Shown here in pieces: positions 8,229-18,939 of a stretch of 64,000 nucleotides of DNA. Under the pieces are notes generated by a model, which was given only the letters and a program-made list of their open reading frames with translations, was not told the DNA's origin and did not search any database. A program made the position numbers and the translations under genes. Position 1 is the stretch's first letter; the number at the start of each line of letters is the position of its first letter. This stretch comes from Rhodopseudomonas boonkerdii (lineage in GTDB: Bacteria > Pseudomonadota > Alphaproteobacteria > Rhizobiales > Xanthobacteraceae): NCBI RefSeq assembly GCF_021184025.1, contig NZ_CP036537.1:4774001-4838000 (forward strand), read 5' to 3'.

Positions 8229-8272
8229 GACCGTAGGACGGGTTACGGCTTCGCCTCACCCGCCCTACGGTC
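8229..8272. repeat. Long intergenic hairpin, probable transcription terminator/REP
   Basis: GACCGTAGG at 8229 pairs with CCTACGGTC ending at 8272, continuing with CGGGT/ACCCG around a loop carrying TTCG. It begins seven bases after the terC stop and lies ahead of the activator gene. A related hairpin (GTA-GGCGGATGA/TCATCCGCC-TAC) lies at 61090-61123. It lacks a clear T-run, so it may be a dispersed palindrome that also ends transcription. Confidence 0.55.
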
Positions 8273-8357
8273 ATGCATTATCAAAACATTAAATCTTGCT
8301 CGCCATCGTGGTTCAATTCGGGACACTCCATTCTTGGAGTGCCCGCCCGGAGCGAGC

Positions 8358-9845
<1,488 letters not shown>

Positions 9846-10170
9846 CTCGGTTCGACGAGACCCAGCCAAGTCTCGATTTGTGGCTCCGCACGCAACGAAC
9901 ATGCCCTTGTTGTGGCAGGGGAACTTGAACCGTTGCGGTGTTGTTACACACGAAGTGAAAAGCAGCTGTCGGCAAAGGCTGCGACATTGCAAACCATGTG
10001 GGTTAGCGTCAGTTTGCTCTGAAACGGCCCGCTGGGTGGTGGCACCTGGATCGGGCCGATGTATCGTCTGCGTAGTGAATCGCGACATACGAACGCTTCA
10101 ATCGAAGCTTTGATGTGAGACTGTGACTGTTCCAAGCGAACCGGAGCAGGTTCACTCGAGAGGAACGAGA
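9846..10170. other. Intergenic region upstream of L,D-transpeptidase gene
   Basis: These 325 bases hold no convincing gene. The last 15 bases include AGAGGAACGAGA, the ribosome-binding stretch of the next gene. I see no near-consensus sigma-70 pair, no strong terminator for the activator gene and no long repeat. Confidence 0.5.
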
Positions 10171-12351
10171 ATGCGAGACTTCAACAAGAGCTGTTCTGGA
10201 TTCGACCGCGTGCTCATGGCCGTGGCTGCTACGTTCCTGACGGTCTCGGCCGGCGCTGCCACAGCACAACCGAGCGTCTCGCCGCGCGACGGCGTTTCCG
10301 AGCTCGCCATCGATGCGGCCGTGCCGCGCCCCGAGCCTGCCAACGTCCCACCACCCACCGCGAGCGATATCAAGGCCGAGACCAACGTCGACACCACCGC
10401 TTCGGTCCCCGATGCGAGCAAGGCATCGGAGAAGACGATCGGTACGACATCGGTTGACGCGCCTAAGGCTGCCGAGACACCGAAGGCGGCAGAAGACATC
10501 GAACCTGCCGACACCGCGATTGCTCCCGCCGCACCGGCGCCTGCAGCTGCTCCGGCGGCCACCGCCGTTGCTCCGGCGACGCCCGCTGCGGAGCCACCGA
10601 AGGACGTCGCCAAGGATATTGCGAAGCCTGCCTCGACCGTCGCCGTCGCCGACCAGGCGGTCGCTGACAAGCTGCGCGAGATGCTCGGCAACAAGGCATC
10701 GCGTCAGTTCGATCGCAAAGGCGAGCGCGCTGCCGTCGAGAAGTTCTATACCGCACGGGACTTCGCACCGCTCTGGACCCAGGGCGGCCTCGCCACTGCT
10801 ACCGCCAAGGGGGTGATCGCCCGCCTGAAAGATGCCGGCAGCGAAGGACTCGACACCGCGGATTATCCGGTGCCGGATTTCATTGCAGCAAGCACGCCCG
10901 AGGCGCAGGCCGAGGCCGAGCTGAAGCTGACCGCCAGCATGCTCGACTACGCCCGCCAGGCCCAGAGTGGCCGCATGCACTGGTCGCAGATCGACGGCGA
11001 CATCATGTATCCCGAGCATCCGACCGACCCGGCCGAAGTGCTCTCCCATGTCTCGACCGCCAAGGACGCATCGGCTGCGCTCGCCAGCTACAATCCCCAG
11101 CATGAAGGTTACAAGAGGCTGAAGGCCAAGCTCGCTGAGCTGCGTGGCGAGGCCGAGATGCCGGCGCAGCCAATCGCAGAAGGGCCGGCGCTGAGGTTCA
11201 CCAAGGCGACGAAGAAGAATCCGAATCCGGCTGTGGTGGAAGACGATCGGGTGCCACAGATACGCGCCCGTCTCCACCTCGGCAACGCCAGCGACACCAG
11301 ATACGACGCAGAAGTGGCGGAGGCCGTTCGCAAATTCCAGGCAACCAGCAACATGAAGGTCACCGGTGTTCTGGATGACGCCACCGTGCGCGCCATCAAT
11401 GCGCCGAAACGCGATCGCCAGATCGACACGCTGCTGGTGAACCTGGAGCGTTGGCGCTGGCTGCCCCGCCAGCTCGGCGCCGCATCGCTCGGCGATGCCT
11501 ATGTGATGCTGAACATCCCCGACTACACGCTGAAGGTGATGCAGAATGGCGCGCAGGTCTGGACCACCCGCGTCGTCGTCGGCAAGGCCGGCAAGCATGC
11601 GACGCCGCTGATGACCGAGACGATGAAGTACATCACGGTCAACCCGACCTGGAACGTGCCGCCATCGATCATCTACAACGAATATCTGCCGGCCCTGCAA
11701 CAGGACCCAACGGTGCTTGATCGCATGGGCCTGAAACTGACGCGCAATGCCGACGGCAGCATCCACGTGTCGCAGCCGCCGGGCGAAGCCAATGCGCTCG
11801 GGCGGATCCGCTTCAACTTCCCGAACAAGTTCCTCGTCTACCAGCACGACACGCCGGACAAGAACCTGTTCTCGCATGAGGCGCGCGCCTACAGCCACGG
11901 CTGCATGCGCGTGCAGAACCCGGACCAATACGCTGCGACACTGCTCAACATCACCATGCCGAACGAGCGTTACACACCGGAGAAGGTGCGCGGCATGTAT
12001 GGCCGCAGCGAGATCGATCTGAAATTCCCGACGCCGATCCCGGTCAACATCACCTACCAGACTGCCTTCGTGGACGATGCCGGCAAGCTGCAGATGCGTA
12101 AGGACGTTTATGGCCGCGATGCGCAGATGCTGAACATCCTGAAGAATGCGAAGGGCAAGGATCTGGAGCAGGTGGTCGCCCGCGCCCAGCCGAGCTATAC
12201 GCGCCCGCGCGCCAATATCCCGCAAGGCGTCGCTTTCAACGACGGCGCTCGTAACAACGAGCCCAACTTCTTCGAGCGCCTGTTCGGTGGCGGCTTCGCC
12301 CAGCCGCAACCTGCACCCGGACCGCGAGGACGTCGCACCGAAATCCGGTAA
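10171..12351 (+). CDS. L,D-transpeptidase, YcbB/LdtD type
   Basis: This enzyme class makes 3-3 cross-links in periplasmic peptidoglycan. The 726-residue protein has a signal peptide (VLMAVAATFLTVSAGAATAQ), an Ala/Pro/Thr-rich low-complexity linker to about residue 165, a YcbB-like scaffolding domain, a peptidoglycan-binding repeat (VRKFQATSNMKVTGVLDDATVRAIN), and a YkuD catalytic domain with SHGCMRVQNP (catalytic Cys near 578). ATG 10171 has a purine-rich stretch upstream; an earlier start at 10123 would put extra polar residues before the signal peptide. A strong terminator follows, so it is monocistronic. Confidence 0.92.
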   Translation: MRDFNKSCSGFDRVLMAVAATFLTVSAGAATAQPSVSPRDGVSELAIDAAVPRPEPANVPPPTASDIKAETNVDTTASVPDASKASEKTIGTTSVDAPKAAETPKAAEDIEPADTAIAPAAPAPAAAPAATAVAPATPAAEPPKDVAKDIAKPASTVAVADQAVADKLREMLGNKASRQFDRKGERAAVEKFYTARDFAPLWTQGGLATATAKGVIARLKDAGSEGLDTADYPVPDFIAASTPEAQAEAELKLTASMLDYARQAQSGRMHWSQIDGDIMYPEHPTDPAEVLSHVSTAKDASAALASYNPQHEGYKRLKAKLAELRGEAEMPAQPIAEGPALRFTKATKKNPNPAVVEDDRVPQIRARLHLGNASDTRYDAEVAEAVRKFQATSNMKVTGVLDDATVRAINAPKRDRQIDTLLVNLERWRWLPRQLGAASLGDAYVMLNIPDYTLKVMQNGAQVWTTRVVVGKAGKHATPLMTETMKYITVNPTWNVPPSIIYNEYLPALQQDPTVLDRMGLKLTRNADGSIHVSQPPGEANALGRIRFNFPNKFLVYQHDTPDKNLFSHEARAYSHGCMRVQNPDQYAATLLNITMPNERYTPEKVRGMYGRSEIDLKFPTPIPVNITYQTAFVDDAGKLQMRKDVYGRDAQMLNILKNAKGKDLEQVVARAQPSYTRPRANIPQGVAFNDGARNNEPNFFERLFGGGFAQPQPAPGPRGRRTEIR

Positions 12352-12380
12352 GCGCTACGATCCGAACGCAAGACCATCAA

Positions 12381-12409
12381 GGGCTCCATCTTCGGATGGA
12401 GCCCTTTTT
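12381..12409 (+). terminator. Rho-independent terminator after the L,D-transpeptidase gene
   Basis: A perfect 10-bp stem GGGCTCCATC/GATGGAGCCC (12381-12390, 12395-12404) with a TTCG tetraloop is followed by TTTTT. It lies 29 bases after the stop codon and before the convergent GST gene. Confidence 0.93.
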
Positions 12410-12418
12410 GTAGCTTTC

Positions 12419-13084
12419 TTAGCTGATTTCCTTTGCCCGGCGCGCGGAGGCCAGAAAGACCGCGTATTGATCGTCGAAAGCGCGCCTGAAAGCGGGCCGC
12501 GCCTCACCGCGGGCGACATAAGCGACGAGATTGGGATGCTCTTCGAGCAGTCCTGAGCCGCTCGATCTGCGCAGCACGCCGATCATCATGAGGTCACCGG
12601 CGCTGAAGGTCAGCCCTAGCCATTCTGCTTCACCGAGCGCGCGAGAGAGGTCCGTCAGGCGATTGCGGATTCGCTCTTCGAGGCAAGGCTGGCGCGCTTC
12701 GAACCAGGGCCGATCGCTTTCGACAAGGATCGCCGCATCGCGCTCGACGATCGGCGGCTCAATCGTGCTGAGTGCCGCGAACATCCACATGATCGCACGA
12801 GCCCGTGCAGCCGGATCCTCCGGCAACAGGCCCGCGTGGTGTTCCGCGATCTGCAGCACGATGGCGCCTGACTCGAAGAGCGTCAGATCGCCGTCCTCAT
12901 AGCTGGGAATTTGCCCGAAGGGCTGCAGCGCGCGATGCGTAGCCCCCTTCATCTCGGCGAATGTCACGAGACGAACATCGTAAGGCTGGCCGACCTCTTC
13001 GAGCGCCCAGCGAACCTGCATGTCCCGCGCCAGCCCCTGACCGCCATCGGGGGATTCCCGGAAGGCCGTGATTATAGGCTTCAT
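12419..13084 (-). CDS. Glutathione S-transferase family protein
   Basis: The 221-residue protein has an N-terminal thioredoxin-like domain with ALEEVGQPYDVRLVTF, the cis-proline region FGQIPSYEDGDLTLFESGAIVLQIAEHH (glutathione gamma-glutamyl site ES), and a helical C-terminal domain (MWMFAALSTIEPP, LGEAEWLGLTFSAGDLMMIGVL, with the N-capping SAGD motif). ATG 13084 gives the standard start MKPIITAFRESPDGGQ. The earlier frame to 13258 has no domain support. It converges on the L,D-transpeptidase gene. The substrate is unknown. Confidence 0.9.
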   Translation of the reverse strand: MKPIITAFRESPDGGQGLARDMQVRWALEEVGQPYDVRLVTFAEMKGATHRALQPFGQIPSYEDGDLTLFESGAIVLQIAEHHAGLLPEDPAARARAIMWMFAALSTIEPPIVERDAAILVESDRPWFEARQPCLEERIRNRLTDLSRALGEAEWLGLTFSAGDLMMIGVLRRSSGSGLLEEHPNLVAYVARGEARPAFRRAFDDQYAVFLASARRAKEIS

Positions 13085-13517
13085 GACGAATCTCCTTGCG
13101 ACGAAGTGGCGACGGATGGTCGCTGGTCGCGCTTTCTCAAGGACGAAAGGGCCGCGCGCTTCTCGACGCAGCCATCCTGTTTTTCTGGTACCCCACAGAG
13201 GCAAACCGGATCGGTAGTAGGGCAACCGCCCGACTCGCGCGGCACCAGCCCCCCGCAAGAGAGAAAGACAATTATTTTCAGATACTTATATATAGAACAC
13301 CCGACCGCTTTGCGGTGTTATCCGGTTGCAAGATTAACCATTGTCCACCTGCAAGGTGGCAGCGGGCTAGTTTTCGCCATAGTCAACGCGTTAAGCTTGA
13401 CAGTGGCAGAAATGCCAACTTGGGGGGAGCGGCGTAAACCTCGGTTAACCCTCCCGTTTTAACTCTGGATTCACCCTCTTTCGCCACATGGGGTCGCGAG
13501 AGAGTTGAGTAACTTGG
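13085..13517. other. Gene-free divergent region with AT-rich core, upstream of DUF882 gene
   Basis: These 433 bases separate the divergent gst and DUF882 genes. About 13262-13300 is strikingly AT-rich for this window (a TTATATATAG tract). TTAACCAT, the extended CtrA half-site known in Alphaproteobacteria, occurs near 13335, and further TTAAC elements occur near 13443 and 13459. GTCAA and TTGAC arms separated by 10 bases lie near 13381-13400. No open frame here is convincing. Confidence 0.45.
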
Positions 13518-15149
13518 GTGGGCTCCGACGTGCCGGCTGGTTTCGCACGCAAAGTGAAATGGCGTCCTTCGCGCGCCGGTTTAAATGCCGGTTTGGCCTC
13601 GCTGGTGCTGATGGCCAGCGCGAGTTCGGTCCATAATGCGACTGCCGATGGCGAGACCCGCACCCTTTCCTTCCACCACACCCATTCCGGCGAAGACCTC
13701 ACGGTCACCTTCAAGCGCAACGGGCGCTATGACGAAGAGGGACTGAAAAAACTCAATTACTTCCTGCGCGACTGGCGCAATCACGACCAGACCACGATGG
13801 ACAGGCGCCTGTTCGATATCGTTTGGGAAGTCTATCGCGACGTCGATGGCAAGGCGCCGATCCAGATCATCTCTGCCTATCGCTCGCCCGCCACCAACGC
13901 CATGCTGCGCCGTCGCTCTTCCGGCGTCGCGCGCCACAGCCAGCACATGCTCGGCCATGCGATGGATTTCTTCATTCCCGGCGTGCAGCTGGAAAAGATC
14001 CGCATCGCCGGCCTGCGTCTGCAGCGCGGCGGCGTCGGTTTCTATCCGACCTCCGGCTCGCCCTTCGTACATCTCGACACCGGCAGTATCCGTCACTGGC
14101 CGCGTATGACCTATGCACAGCTCGAGCGCGTCTTCCCGAATGGCCGCACCGTGCATCTACCGTCCAGCGGGGGCACCATGCCCGGCTATCAGCTCGCCCT
14201 TGCTGACATCCAGAAGCGCGGCTCCGGCGATAGCGTGAGCCTTGCCAGCAGCAAGCCTGGCAACCTGCTGGCTTCGCTGTTCGGACGCAAGTCGGCTGAC
14301 GACGAGGATGAATCCGCGGCCCCCGCCATCGCAGCTGGCAAGCCGACGCCCGCGGCCAGCGTTGTCGCCACTGCCGCGCCGGAGAAATCCGCCGAACCGG
14401 TTCCAATGCCGCGCGCCAAACCGCCTGCCGCCAACGTCCAGCTCGCATCGGCTGACACCGAAACCATCCCGCTGCCGCGACCGAAACAGCAGATGGCTGC
14501 TGCCACGCCGGCGCCAAAGAACGATGGCCGCCCGCAGACACCGGCCGATATCATCAACGCCCGCGGCTTCTGGGATGACATCCCCGAACCGAAGCAGGCC
14601 ACGCCGCAGCAGGTCGCTGCCCTCACCGCTCGCCAAGCGCTCGATCGCATCGCCGAGCAGGAACAGGGCATGACCAACGTCTCGGCCTTCGCCAAGGCGC
14701 TGGCCTATGCCGGACCGAGTAATTCGCCGGTGGATCGCTCGCACGTGGTCGCCGCCAGCGCCCCGATCCCGCGCAGCATTCGCCCTGCCTCGCCGAACAG
14801 GAATTCGATGGTCGTGAATGAAGTAACGACGGTGATCGGCAAGAGTCTCGGTCAGGCCGGTCCGGTCACGATGGCGACACGCCTCGCTGCAGCCTACATT
14901 CCCGAAAATCACATCTGGACCCGCGCGATGATCGTGGCGCCGAGCGTGACGACAACGATGTCGGTCTCGGCGATCGGCGACGGAGATCTGACCGTACTGC
15001 GCGCACATTTCGCCAAGCCGCAGAGGGTCGTGGCGATGAGCTTCTCCGACGATCCTCAGAACGGTCTCGTGAGCGATCAGTTCACCGGCTCGGCAACAGC
15101 GAAGCTGATGACGACGAGCTTCGCGATGCGGACCGCGGCGCTGCGCTGA
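13518..15149 (+). CDS. DUF882/peptidase M15-fold exported protein (YcbK-like) with long tail
   Basis: The 543-residue product starts with a basic/hydrophobic export segment (GLASLVLMASASSVHNATA), then a DUF882 domain (about 45-215). That domain has the M15-type zinc-site pattern SAYRSPATNAMLRR, ARHSQHMLGHAMDFFI and FVHLDTG, suggesting a cell-wall peptidase fold. The rest is a Pro/Ala-rich disordered tail with repeated PMPRAKPP/PLPRPKQQ-type segments and a variable end. The start is GTG at 13518, just after an in-frame TGA; GTG at 13530 is also possible. It lies near the L,D-transpeptidase, so an envelope role is likely. Confidence 0.85.
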   Translation: MGSDVPAGFARKVKWRPSRAGLNAGLASLVLMASASSVHNATADGETRTLSFHHTHSGEDLTVTFKRNGRYDEEGLKKLNYFLRDWRNHDQTTMDRRLFDIVWEVYRDVDGKAPIQIISAYRSPATNAMLRRRSSGVARHSQHMLGHAMDFFIPGVQLEKIRIAGLRLQRGGVGFYPTSGSPFVHLDTGSIRHWPRMTYAQLERVFPNGRTVHLPSSGGTMPGYQLALADIQKRGSGDSVSLASSKPGNLLASLFGRKSADDEDESAAPAIAAGKPTPAASVVATAAPEKSAEPVPMPRAKPPAANVQLASADTETIPLPRPKQQMAAATPAPKNDGRPQTPADIINARGFWDDIPEPKQATPQQVAALTARQALDRIAEQEQGMTNVSAFAKALAYAGPSNSPVDRSHVVAASAPIPRSIRPASPNRNSMVVNEVTTVIGKSLGQAGPVTMATRLAAAYIPENHIWTRAMIVAPSVTTTMSVSAIGDGDLTVLRAHFAKPQRVVAMSFSDDPQNGLVSDQFTGSATAKLMTTSFAMRTAALR

Positions 15150-15160
15150 TACGTGCTGCC

Positions 15161-15264
15161 TGTCATCACCTGCGAAAGCGGGTGATCCAGTACACGGCAG
15201 CCTTCGTGATGAAATCGAAATTTGTCTGTTTACTAGATCCCCCGCTTTCGCGGGGGATGACAGT
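15161..15264. repeat. TGTCATC-ended palindromic repeat, copy 1 of 3
   Basis: The element begins TGTCATCACC and ends GGGGATGACA, with TGATCCAGTA and TTTACTAGATCCCC inside. The two halves form hairpins (CCTGCGAAAGCGGGTGAT; CCCCCGCTTTCGCGGGGG). It has the same layout as 35802-35908 and 52721-52842. It lies between the convergent DUF882 and gapR genes and may also end transcription. Confidence 0.75.
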
Positions 15265-15284
15265 TATCGAATGAAGCGGACGCC

Positions 15285-15560
15285 TCACAGCATTCCGAGC
15301 GCCTGCAAATAGGTCTCCAGAATCGTTTCCTGCTCGGCACGCTCGTTCGCATCCTGCTTGCGGAGGCGGATGATGGTGCGCAGCGCCTTCACGTCGTAGC
15401 CGTTGCCTTTGGCTTCGCCATAAACGTCCTTGATGTCGTCGGAAATGGTCTTCTTCTCTTCCTCGAGACGCTCGATACGCTCGACGATGGCTTTCAGCTG
15501 TTCCTTGGCGAAAGAATGCGTCGCCTGATCGTCCAGCACGGACGCAGCATTGGTGGCCAT
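15285..15560 (-). CDS. gapR: GapR-family nucleoid-associated protein (DUF2312)
   Basis: The 91-residue protein is nearly all helical and highly charged: [54 protein letters not shown]. This is the DUF2312 signature. The Caulobacter member, GapR, binds overtwisted AT-rich DNA ahead of replication and transcription; the same role is inferred here from family membership. ATG 15560 is preceded by GGAG at good spacing. The gene is single and on the minus strand, between a palindromic repeat and a small DUF1244 gene. Confidence 0.93.
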   Translation of the reverse strand: MATNAASVLDDQATHSFAKEQLKAIVERIERLEEEKKTISDDIKDVYGEAKGNGYDVKALRTIIRLRKQDANERAEQETILETYLQALGML

Positions 15561-15751
15561 CGGAAACTCCTGAACTGATGTGGTGTGATGTGGGTGGCGA
15601 GAGGCGCCGGTTATGGGCGCTAGTCTCTTAAAAACTTGTCTCTAATTCGACACTCGCGACCATCGCCGATGGGGTCAAGCCGCGAGCCGCATCATCCACA
15701 GCGCCCCCACAGAATTGATCGCGCGAGGGCTGCAAAAGGGGTGAATTCCGG

Positions 15752-16054
15752 TCAATGTCCTGGGTGCACCTTCTTCATGGCTTCGAGCTTTTCCGGCGTC
15801 GCTTCGCTCTGGTGCAGCGCCTTCCAGGTCTCGTAGGGCATGCCATAAACCGCCTCACGGCTCTCGTCCTTGCTCAACGCCACGCCGCGCTCGTCCGCCG
15901 CATCTTTCAACCAATTGGACAGGCAATTGCGGCAGAAGCCGGCGAGGTTCATCAGATCGATATTCTGCACATCGGTGCGGCCCTGCAGATGCGCCACCAA
16001 CCGACGAAAAACCGCGGCTTCGAGTTCGGTCTGCGTCTTTTCGCCAATCGCCAT
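15752..16054 (-). CDS. DUF1244 protein
   Basis: The 100-residue protein contains the DUF1244 core: VFRRLVAHLQGRTDVQN, then IDLMNLAGFCRNCLSNWLKDAA (two conserved cysteines), GVALSKDESREAVYGMPYETWKA and the C-terminal YxxWKxxHQ-type end. The function of the family is unknown. ATG 16054 was chosen; a GTG at 16066 would add four residues. A run of about 190 bases without a gene lies between it and gapR. Confidence 0.88.
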   Translation of the reverse strand: MAIGEKTQTELEAAVFRRLVAHLQGRTDVQNIDLMNLAGFCRNCLSNWLKDAADERGVALSKDESREAVYGMPYETWKALHQSEATPEKLEAMKKVHPGH

Positions 16055-16217
16055 GTCTCGTCTCACTCAAAGCGTCCAGTAAAGGCATAAGATGGGTTCT
16101 TTACCAGATTTCGCCATAACGCGGTGCAAATGGCCAGTGCTGCCAAATCGGCCCTGCCGTTGACAGGCCAGTCCGGTCACGCGAAACCGTCAAGGAACTG
16201 ATATATATCGACGCCGA

Positions 16218-16829
16218 ATGATCATCGCGAATCCCCACAGCCCATCCCACGCCCGTTCATGGGCCAGCCTGCTGCCAATTCTGGCCGTTGCGCTGGCATG
16301 CATCTGGGCGACACCTGCGGCAGCGGATTTCAGGCTTTGCAACAACACGTCGAGCCGGGTCGGCATCGCCCTCGGCTACAAGGATGTCGATGGCTGGACA
16401 ACCGAGGGCTGGTGGAACGTGTCCTCACGCGCCTGCGAGACCCTGCTGCGTGGAACCCTGGTTGCCCGGTATTATTATATCTATGCCATCGACTACGACC
16501 GTGGCGGTGAATGGTCGGGTCAGGCTTTCATGTGCTCGCGTGACAAGGAATTCACCATCAAGGGGACAGAGAATTGCCTGGCGCGCGGCTTCGACCGGAC
16601 AGGTTTCTTCGAGGTCGATACCGGTGAACAGCGCGCCTGGACGGTGCAACTGACCGAAACCAACGAACAACCACCCAAACTGCCGGGTATGCCCGGCCCC
16701 GGTCCTGGCGGACCGCCTCCGGGTGCACCCGGCGCGGGCTTCCCTGCGCTGCCGACCAATCCGGGCAATCCACCTGCGGGATCGCCGCCGGCCATGACGC
16801 CGGCAGCGCCCCCCGGCACCAAGCAATAG
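16218..16829 (+). CDS. DUF1036 exported protein
   Basis: The 203-residue protein has a Sec signal (LLPILAVALACIWATPAAA) and a DUF1036 domain with conserved aromatics and cysteines (FRLCNNTSSRVGIALGYKD, WWNVSSRACETLL, YYYIYAIDYDRGGEW, FMCSRDKEFTI, NCLARGFDR). It ends in a Pro/Gly-rich tail of about 60 residues. The stop is 14 bases before the pyk ATG, so the two are very likely one operon, a pairing I recall from other Rhizobiales. The DUF1036 function is not established. Confidence 0.88.
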   Translation: MIIANPHSPSHARSWASLLPILAVALACIWATPAAADFRLCNNTSSRVGIALGYKDVDGWTTEGWWNVSSRACETLLRGTLVARYYYIYAIDYDRGGEWSGQAFMCSRDKEFTIKGTENCLARGFDRTGFFEVDTGEQRAWTVQLTETNEQPPKLPGMPGPGPGGPPPGAPGAGFPALPTNPGNPPAGSPPAMTPAAPPGTKQ

Positions 16830-16843
16830 ATCGGGCCGAGACA

Positions 16844-18277
16844 ATGAGACGACAGCGCCGCATCAAGATTCTGGCCACGCTCGGCCCTGCCTCCTCCGAC
16901 AGCGCGATGATCCGCAAGCTGTTCGAGGCTGGCGCCGACGTGTTCCGCATCAATATGAGCCACACGCCGCACGACAAAATGCGCGAACTGGTGAAGACCA
17001 TCCGTAATGTCGAAAGCAGCTATGGCCGCCCGATCGGTATTCTGGTTGACCTGCAAGGCCCGAAGCTGCGCGTCGGCGCTTTCGCCGAAGGCGGCGTCCA
17101 GCTCAAGAACGGCGAGGCCTTCACGCTCGATTCCAATCCGGCTCCTGGTGACGTCACCCGCGTGCACCTGCCGCATCCGGAAATCCTTGCAGCGCTCCGC
17201 CCCGGCCACGCGCTGCTGATCGACGACGGCAAGCTGAAGCTGATCGCCGAGGAGACCTCTTCGGATCGCGCGGTAACGCGCGTCGTCGTCGGCGGCCGCA
17301 TTTCCGACCGCAAGGGCGTCAGCCTGCCCGATACCGACCTGCCCGTCTCGGCGATGACGCCAAAGGATCGCAGCGATCTGGAAGCTGCGCTCGAAACCGG
17401 CATCGATTGGGTCGCTCTGTCCTTTGTGCAGCGCGCTGAGGACGTGCATGAGGCCAAGCGTCTGGTGCGCGGCCGTGCCGCCATCATGTCGAAGATCGAG
17501 AAGCCTCAGGCGATCGATCGCCTCGATGCCATTCTTGAGGCGTCCGATGCGCTGATGGTGGCGCGCGGCGATCTTGGCGTCGAACTGCCACTGGAGCGCG
17601 TCCCCAGCCTGCAGAAGCGCATGACCCGCATGGCACGCCGCGCCGGCAAGCCGGTGGTGGTGGCGACGCAGATGCTGGAATCGATGATCCAGAGCCCGGT
17701 GCCGACCCGCGCCGAAGTCTCCGACGTCGCCACAGCGATCTATGAAGGCGCCGATGCTGTGATGCTCTCGGCGGAATCCGCAGCCGGCAAATTCCCGGTG
17801 GAAGCTGTCTCGACCATGAACCGCATCGGCGAAGAGGTCGAACGCGATCCGACCTACCGAAATGTGCTCACGGCGCAGCGGCCCGGCCCGGAATCGACCG
17901 TCGGCGACGCCATTGCCGACGCCGCCCGGCAGATCGCCGAGACGTTGGAGCTGTCGGCGATCATCTGCTGGACCAGCTCGGGCTCGACCGCCATGCGCGT
18001 CGCCCGCGAGCGACCGAAGCCGCCGATCGTCGCCATCACGCCGAACCTCGCCGGCGGCCGCAAGCTTTCTGTGGCCTGGGGCGTACATTGCGTCGTGGCG
18101 GAGGATGCTAAGGACCAGGACGACATGGTCGACCGCGCCTGCCGCATCGCGTTCCGCGATGGCTTTGCGAAGGCGGGCCAGCGCGTGATCGTGGTGGCCG
18201 GCGTGCCACTCGGTACACCGGGCGCGACGAACATGCTGCGCATCGCCTATGTCGGACCGAACGATACGGGCGAGTAG
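16844..18277 (+). CDS. pyk: Pyruvate kinase
   Basis: Pyruvate kinase converts phosphoenolpyruvate and ADP to pyruvate and ATP, the last step of glycolysis/Entner-Doudoroff. The 477-residue protein shows RRIKILATLGPASSD, FRINMSHTPHDKM, GILVDLQGPKLRVG, IMSKIEKPQAI with the catalytic Lys, MVARGDLGVELPLERVP, and VVATQMLESMIQSPVPTRAEVSDVA. A normal C-terminal regulatory domain ends in GTPGATNMLRIAYVG. It is the second gene of the DUF1036-pyk unit and is followed by a perfect hairpin. Confidence 0.97.
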   Translation: MRRQRRIKILATLGPASSDSAMIRKLFEAGADVFRINMSHTPHDKMRELVKTIRNVESSYGRPIGILVDLQGPKLRVGAFAEGGVQLKNGEAFTLDSNPAPGDVTRVHLPHPEILAALRPGHALLIDDGKLKLIAEETSSDRAVTRVVVGGRISDRKGVSLPDTDLPVSAMTPKDRSDLEAALETGIDWVALSFVQRAEDVHEAKRLVRGRAAIMSKIEKPQAIDRLDAILEASDALMVARGDLGVELPLERVPSLQKRMTRMARRAGKPVVVATQMLESMIQSPVPTRAEVSDVATAIYEGADAVMLSAESAAGKFPVEAVSTMNRIGEEVERDPTYRNVLTAQRPGPESTVGDAIADAARQIAETLELSAIICWTSSGSTAMRVARERPKPPIVAITPNLAGGRKLSVAWGVHCVVAEDAKDQDDMVDRACRIAFRDGFAKAGQRVIVVAGVPLGTPGATNMLRIAYVGPNDTGE

Positions 18278-18285
18278 TTGATTTT

Positions 18286-18316
18286 AACCTCTCCCCGCCC
18301 TTTGCGGGGAGAGGTT
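18286..18316. terminator. Bidirectional hairpin between convergent pyk and osmC-type genes
   Basis: A 13-bp perfect stem AACCTCTCCCCGC/GCGGGGAGAGGTT (18286-18298, 18304-18316) surrounds a 5-base loop. It lies 8 bases after the pyk stop and 8 bases from the osmC-type stop. The same stem sequence recurs in the repeat at 35016-35174, so it is both a repeat and a likely terminator. Confidence 0.75.
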
Positions 18317-18324
18317 AGGAGGCC

Positions 18325-18753
18325 TCAGCCTTCCAGCTTGGCGTCCAGTGTAATCTCTGCCTTCAGCAGCTTCGACACCGGACAGCCGGCCTTTGCCTTC
18401 GCCGTACAGTCGTCGAACTTCGCCTTGTCCGCGCCTGGGATTCTCGCCGACAGCGTCAGATGCACCTTGGTGATGGCAAAGCCTTCGCCTTGCTTCTCCA
18501 GTGTCACATCCGCCTTGGTCTCCATATGCTCGGCCTTCATGCCGGCCTCGCCGAGGATCAGCGACAGCGCCATGGTGAAGCACGCCGCGTGCGCCGCGCC
18601 GATCAGCTCCTCCGGATTGGAGCCGGGCTTGCCCTCGAAGCGGCTGGCAAAACCATAGGGATAATTCGCGAGCGCACCGCTCTTGGTGGAGATCTCTCCC
18701 TTGCCGTCCTTAATGCCGCCCTGCCATTTGGCCGATCCGAATGTCGTGGTCAT
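18325..18753 (-). CDS. OsmC-family peroxiredoxin
   Basis: The 142-residue protein matches OsmC in length and motifs. These are GSAKWQGGIKDGKGEISTKSG, PEELIGAAHAACFTMALSLILGEAG with the first redox Cys, and KFDDCTAKAKAGCPVSKLLKAEITLDAKL with the second. OsmC/Ohr proteins reduce organic hydroperoxides using a Cys pair. ATG 18753 (MTTTFGSAKW) was chosen because the family starts here. A longer frame to 18861 encodes no recognisable extension. Confidence 0.92.
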   Translation of the reverse strand: MTTTFGSAKWQGGIKDGKGEISTKSGALANYPYGFASRFEGKPGSNPEELIGAAHAACFTMALSLILGEAGMKAEHMETKADVTLEKQGEGFAITKVHLTLSARIPGADKAKFDDCTAKAKAGCPVSKLLKAEITLDAKLEG

Positions 18754-18939
18754 GCACAGCTCCTCGATTTGGATTGAAGTGGTCGAACGAACTCTAGCGC
18801 AATGCCGCCACCAGTTTTGTGTCAGCAGCCAGGATGATGCGTCCGATCTCATTGATGACAAGCACCAGCGTGGCGTTTGGCGCCATCACCAACGCTCGAC
18901 AGCGGGATTGGTTACATCTGGCCCACCGAACGGCGCTCG

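Noticed and set aside
10009..12309. 766-codon open frame antisense to the L,D-transpeptidase gene
   Set aside because: The plus strand encodes a clear YkuD enzyme with its catalytic motif. The antisense frame is Arg/His/Gly-rich without domains, as is common in GC-rich DNA.
16520..18088. 522-codon minus frame across pyruvate kinase
   Set aside because: Pyruvate kinase motifs on the plus strand are complete. The minus frame has no recognisable domain.
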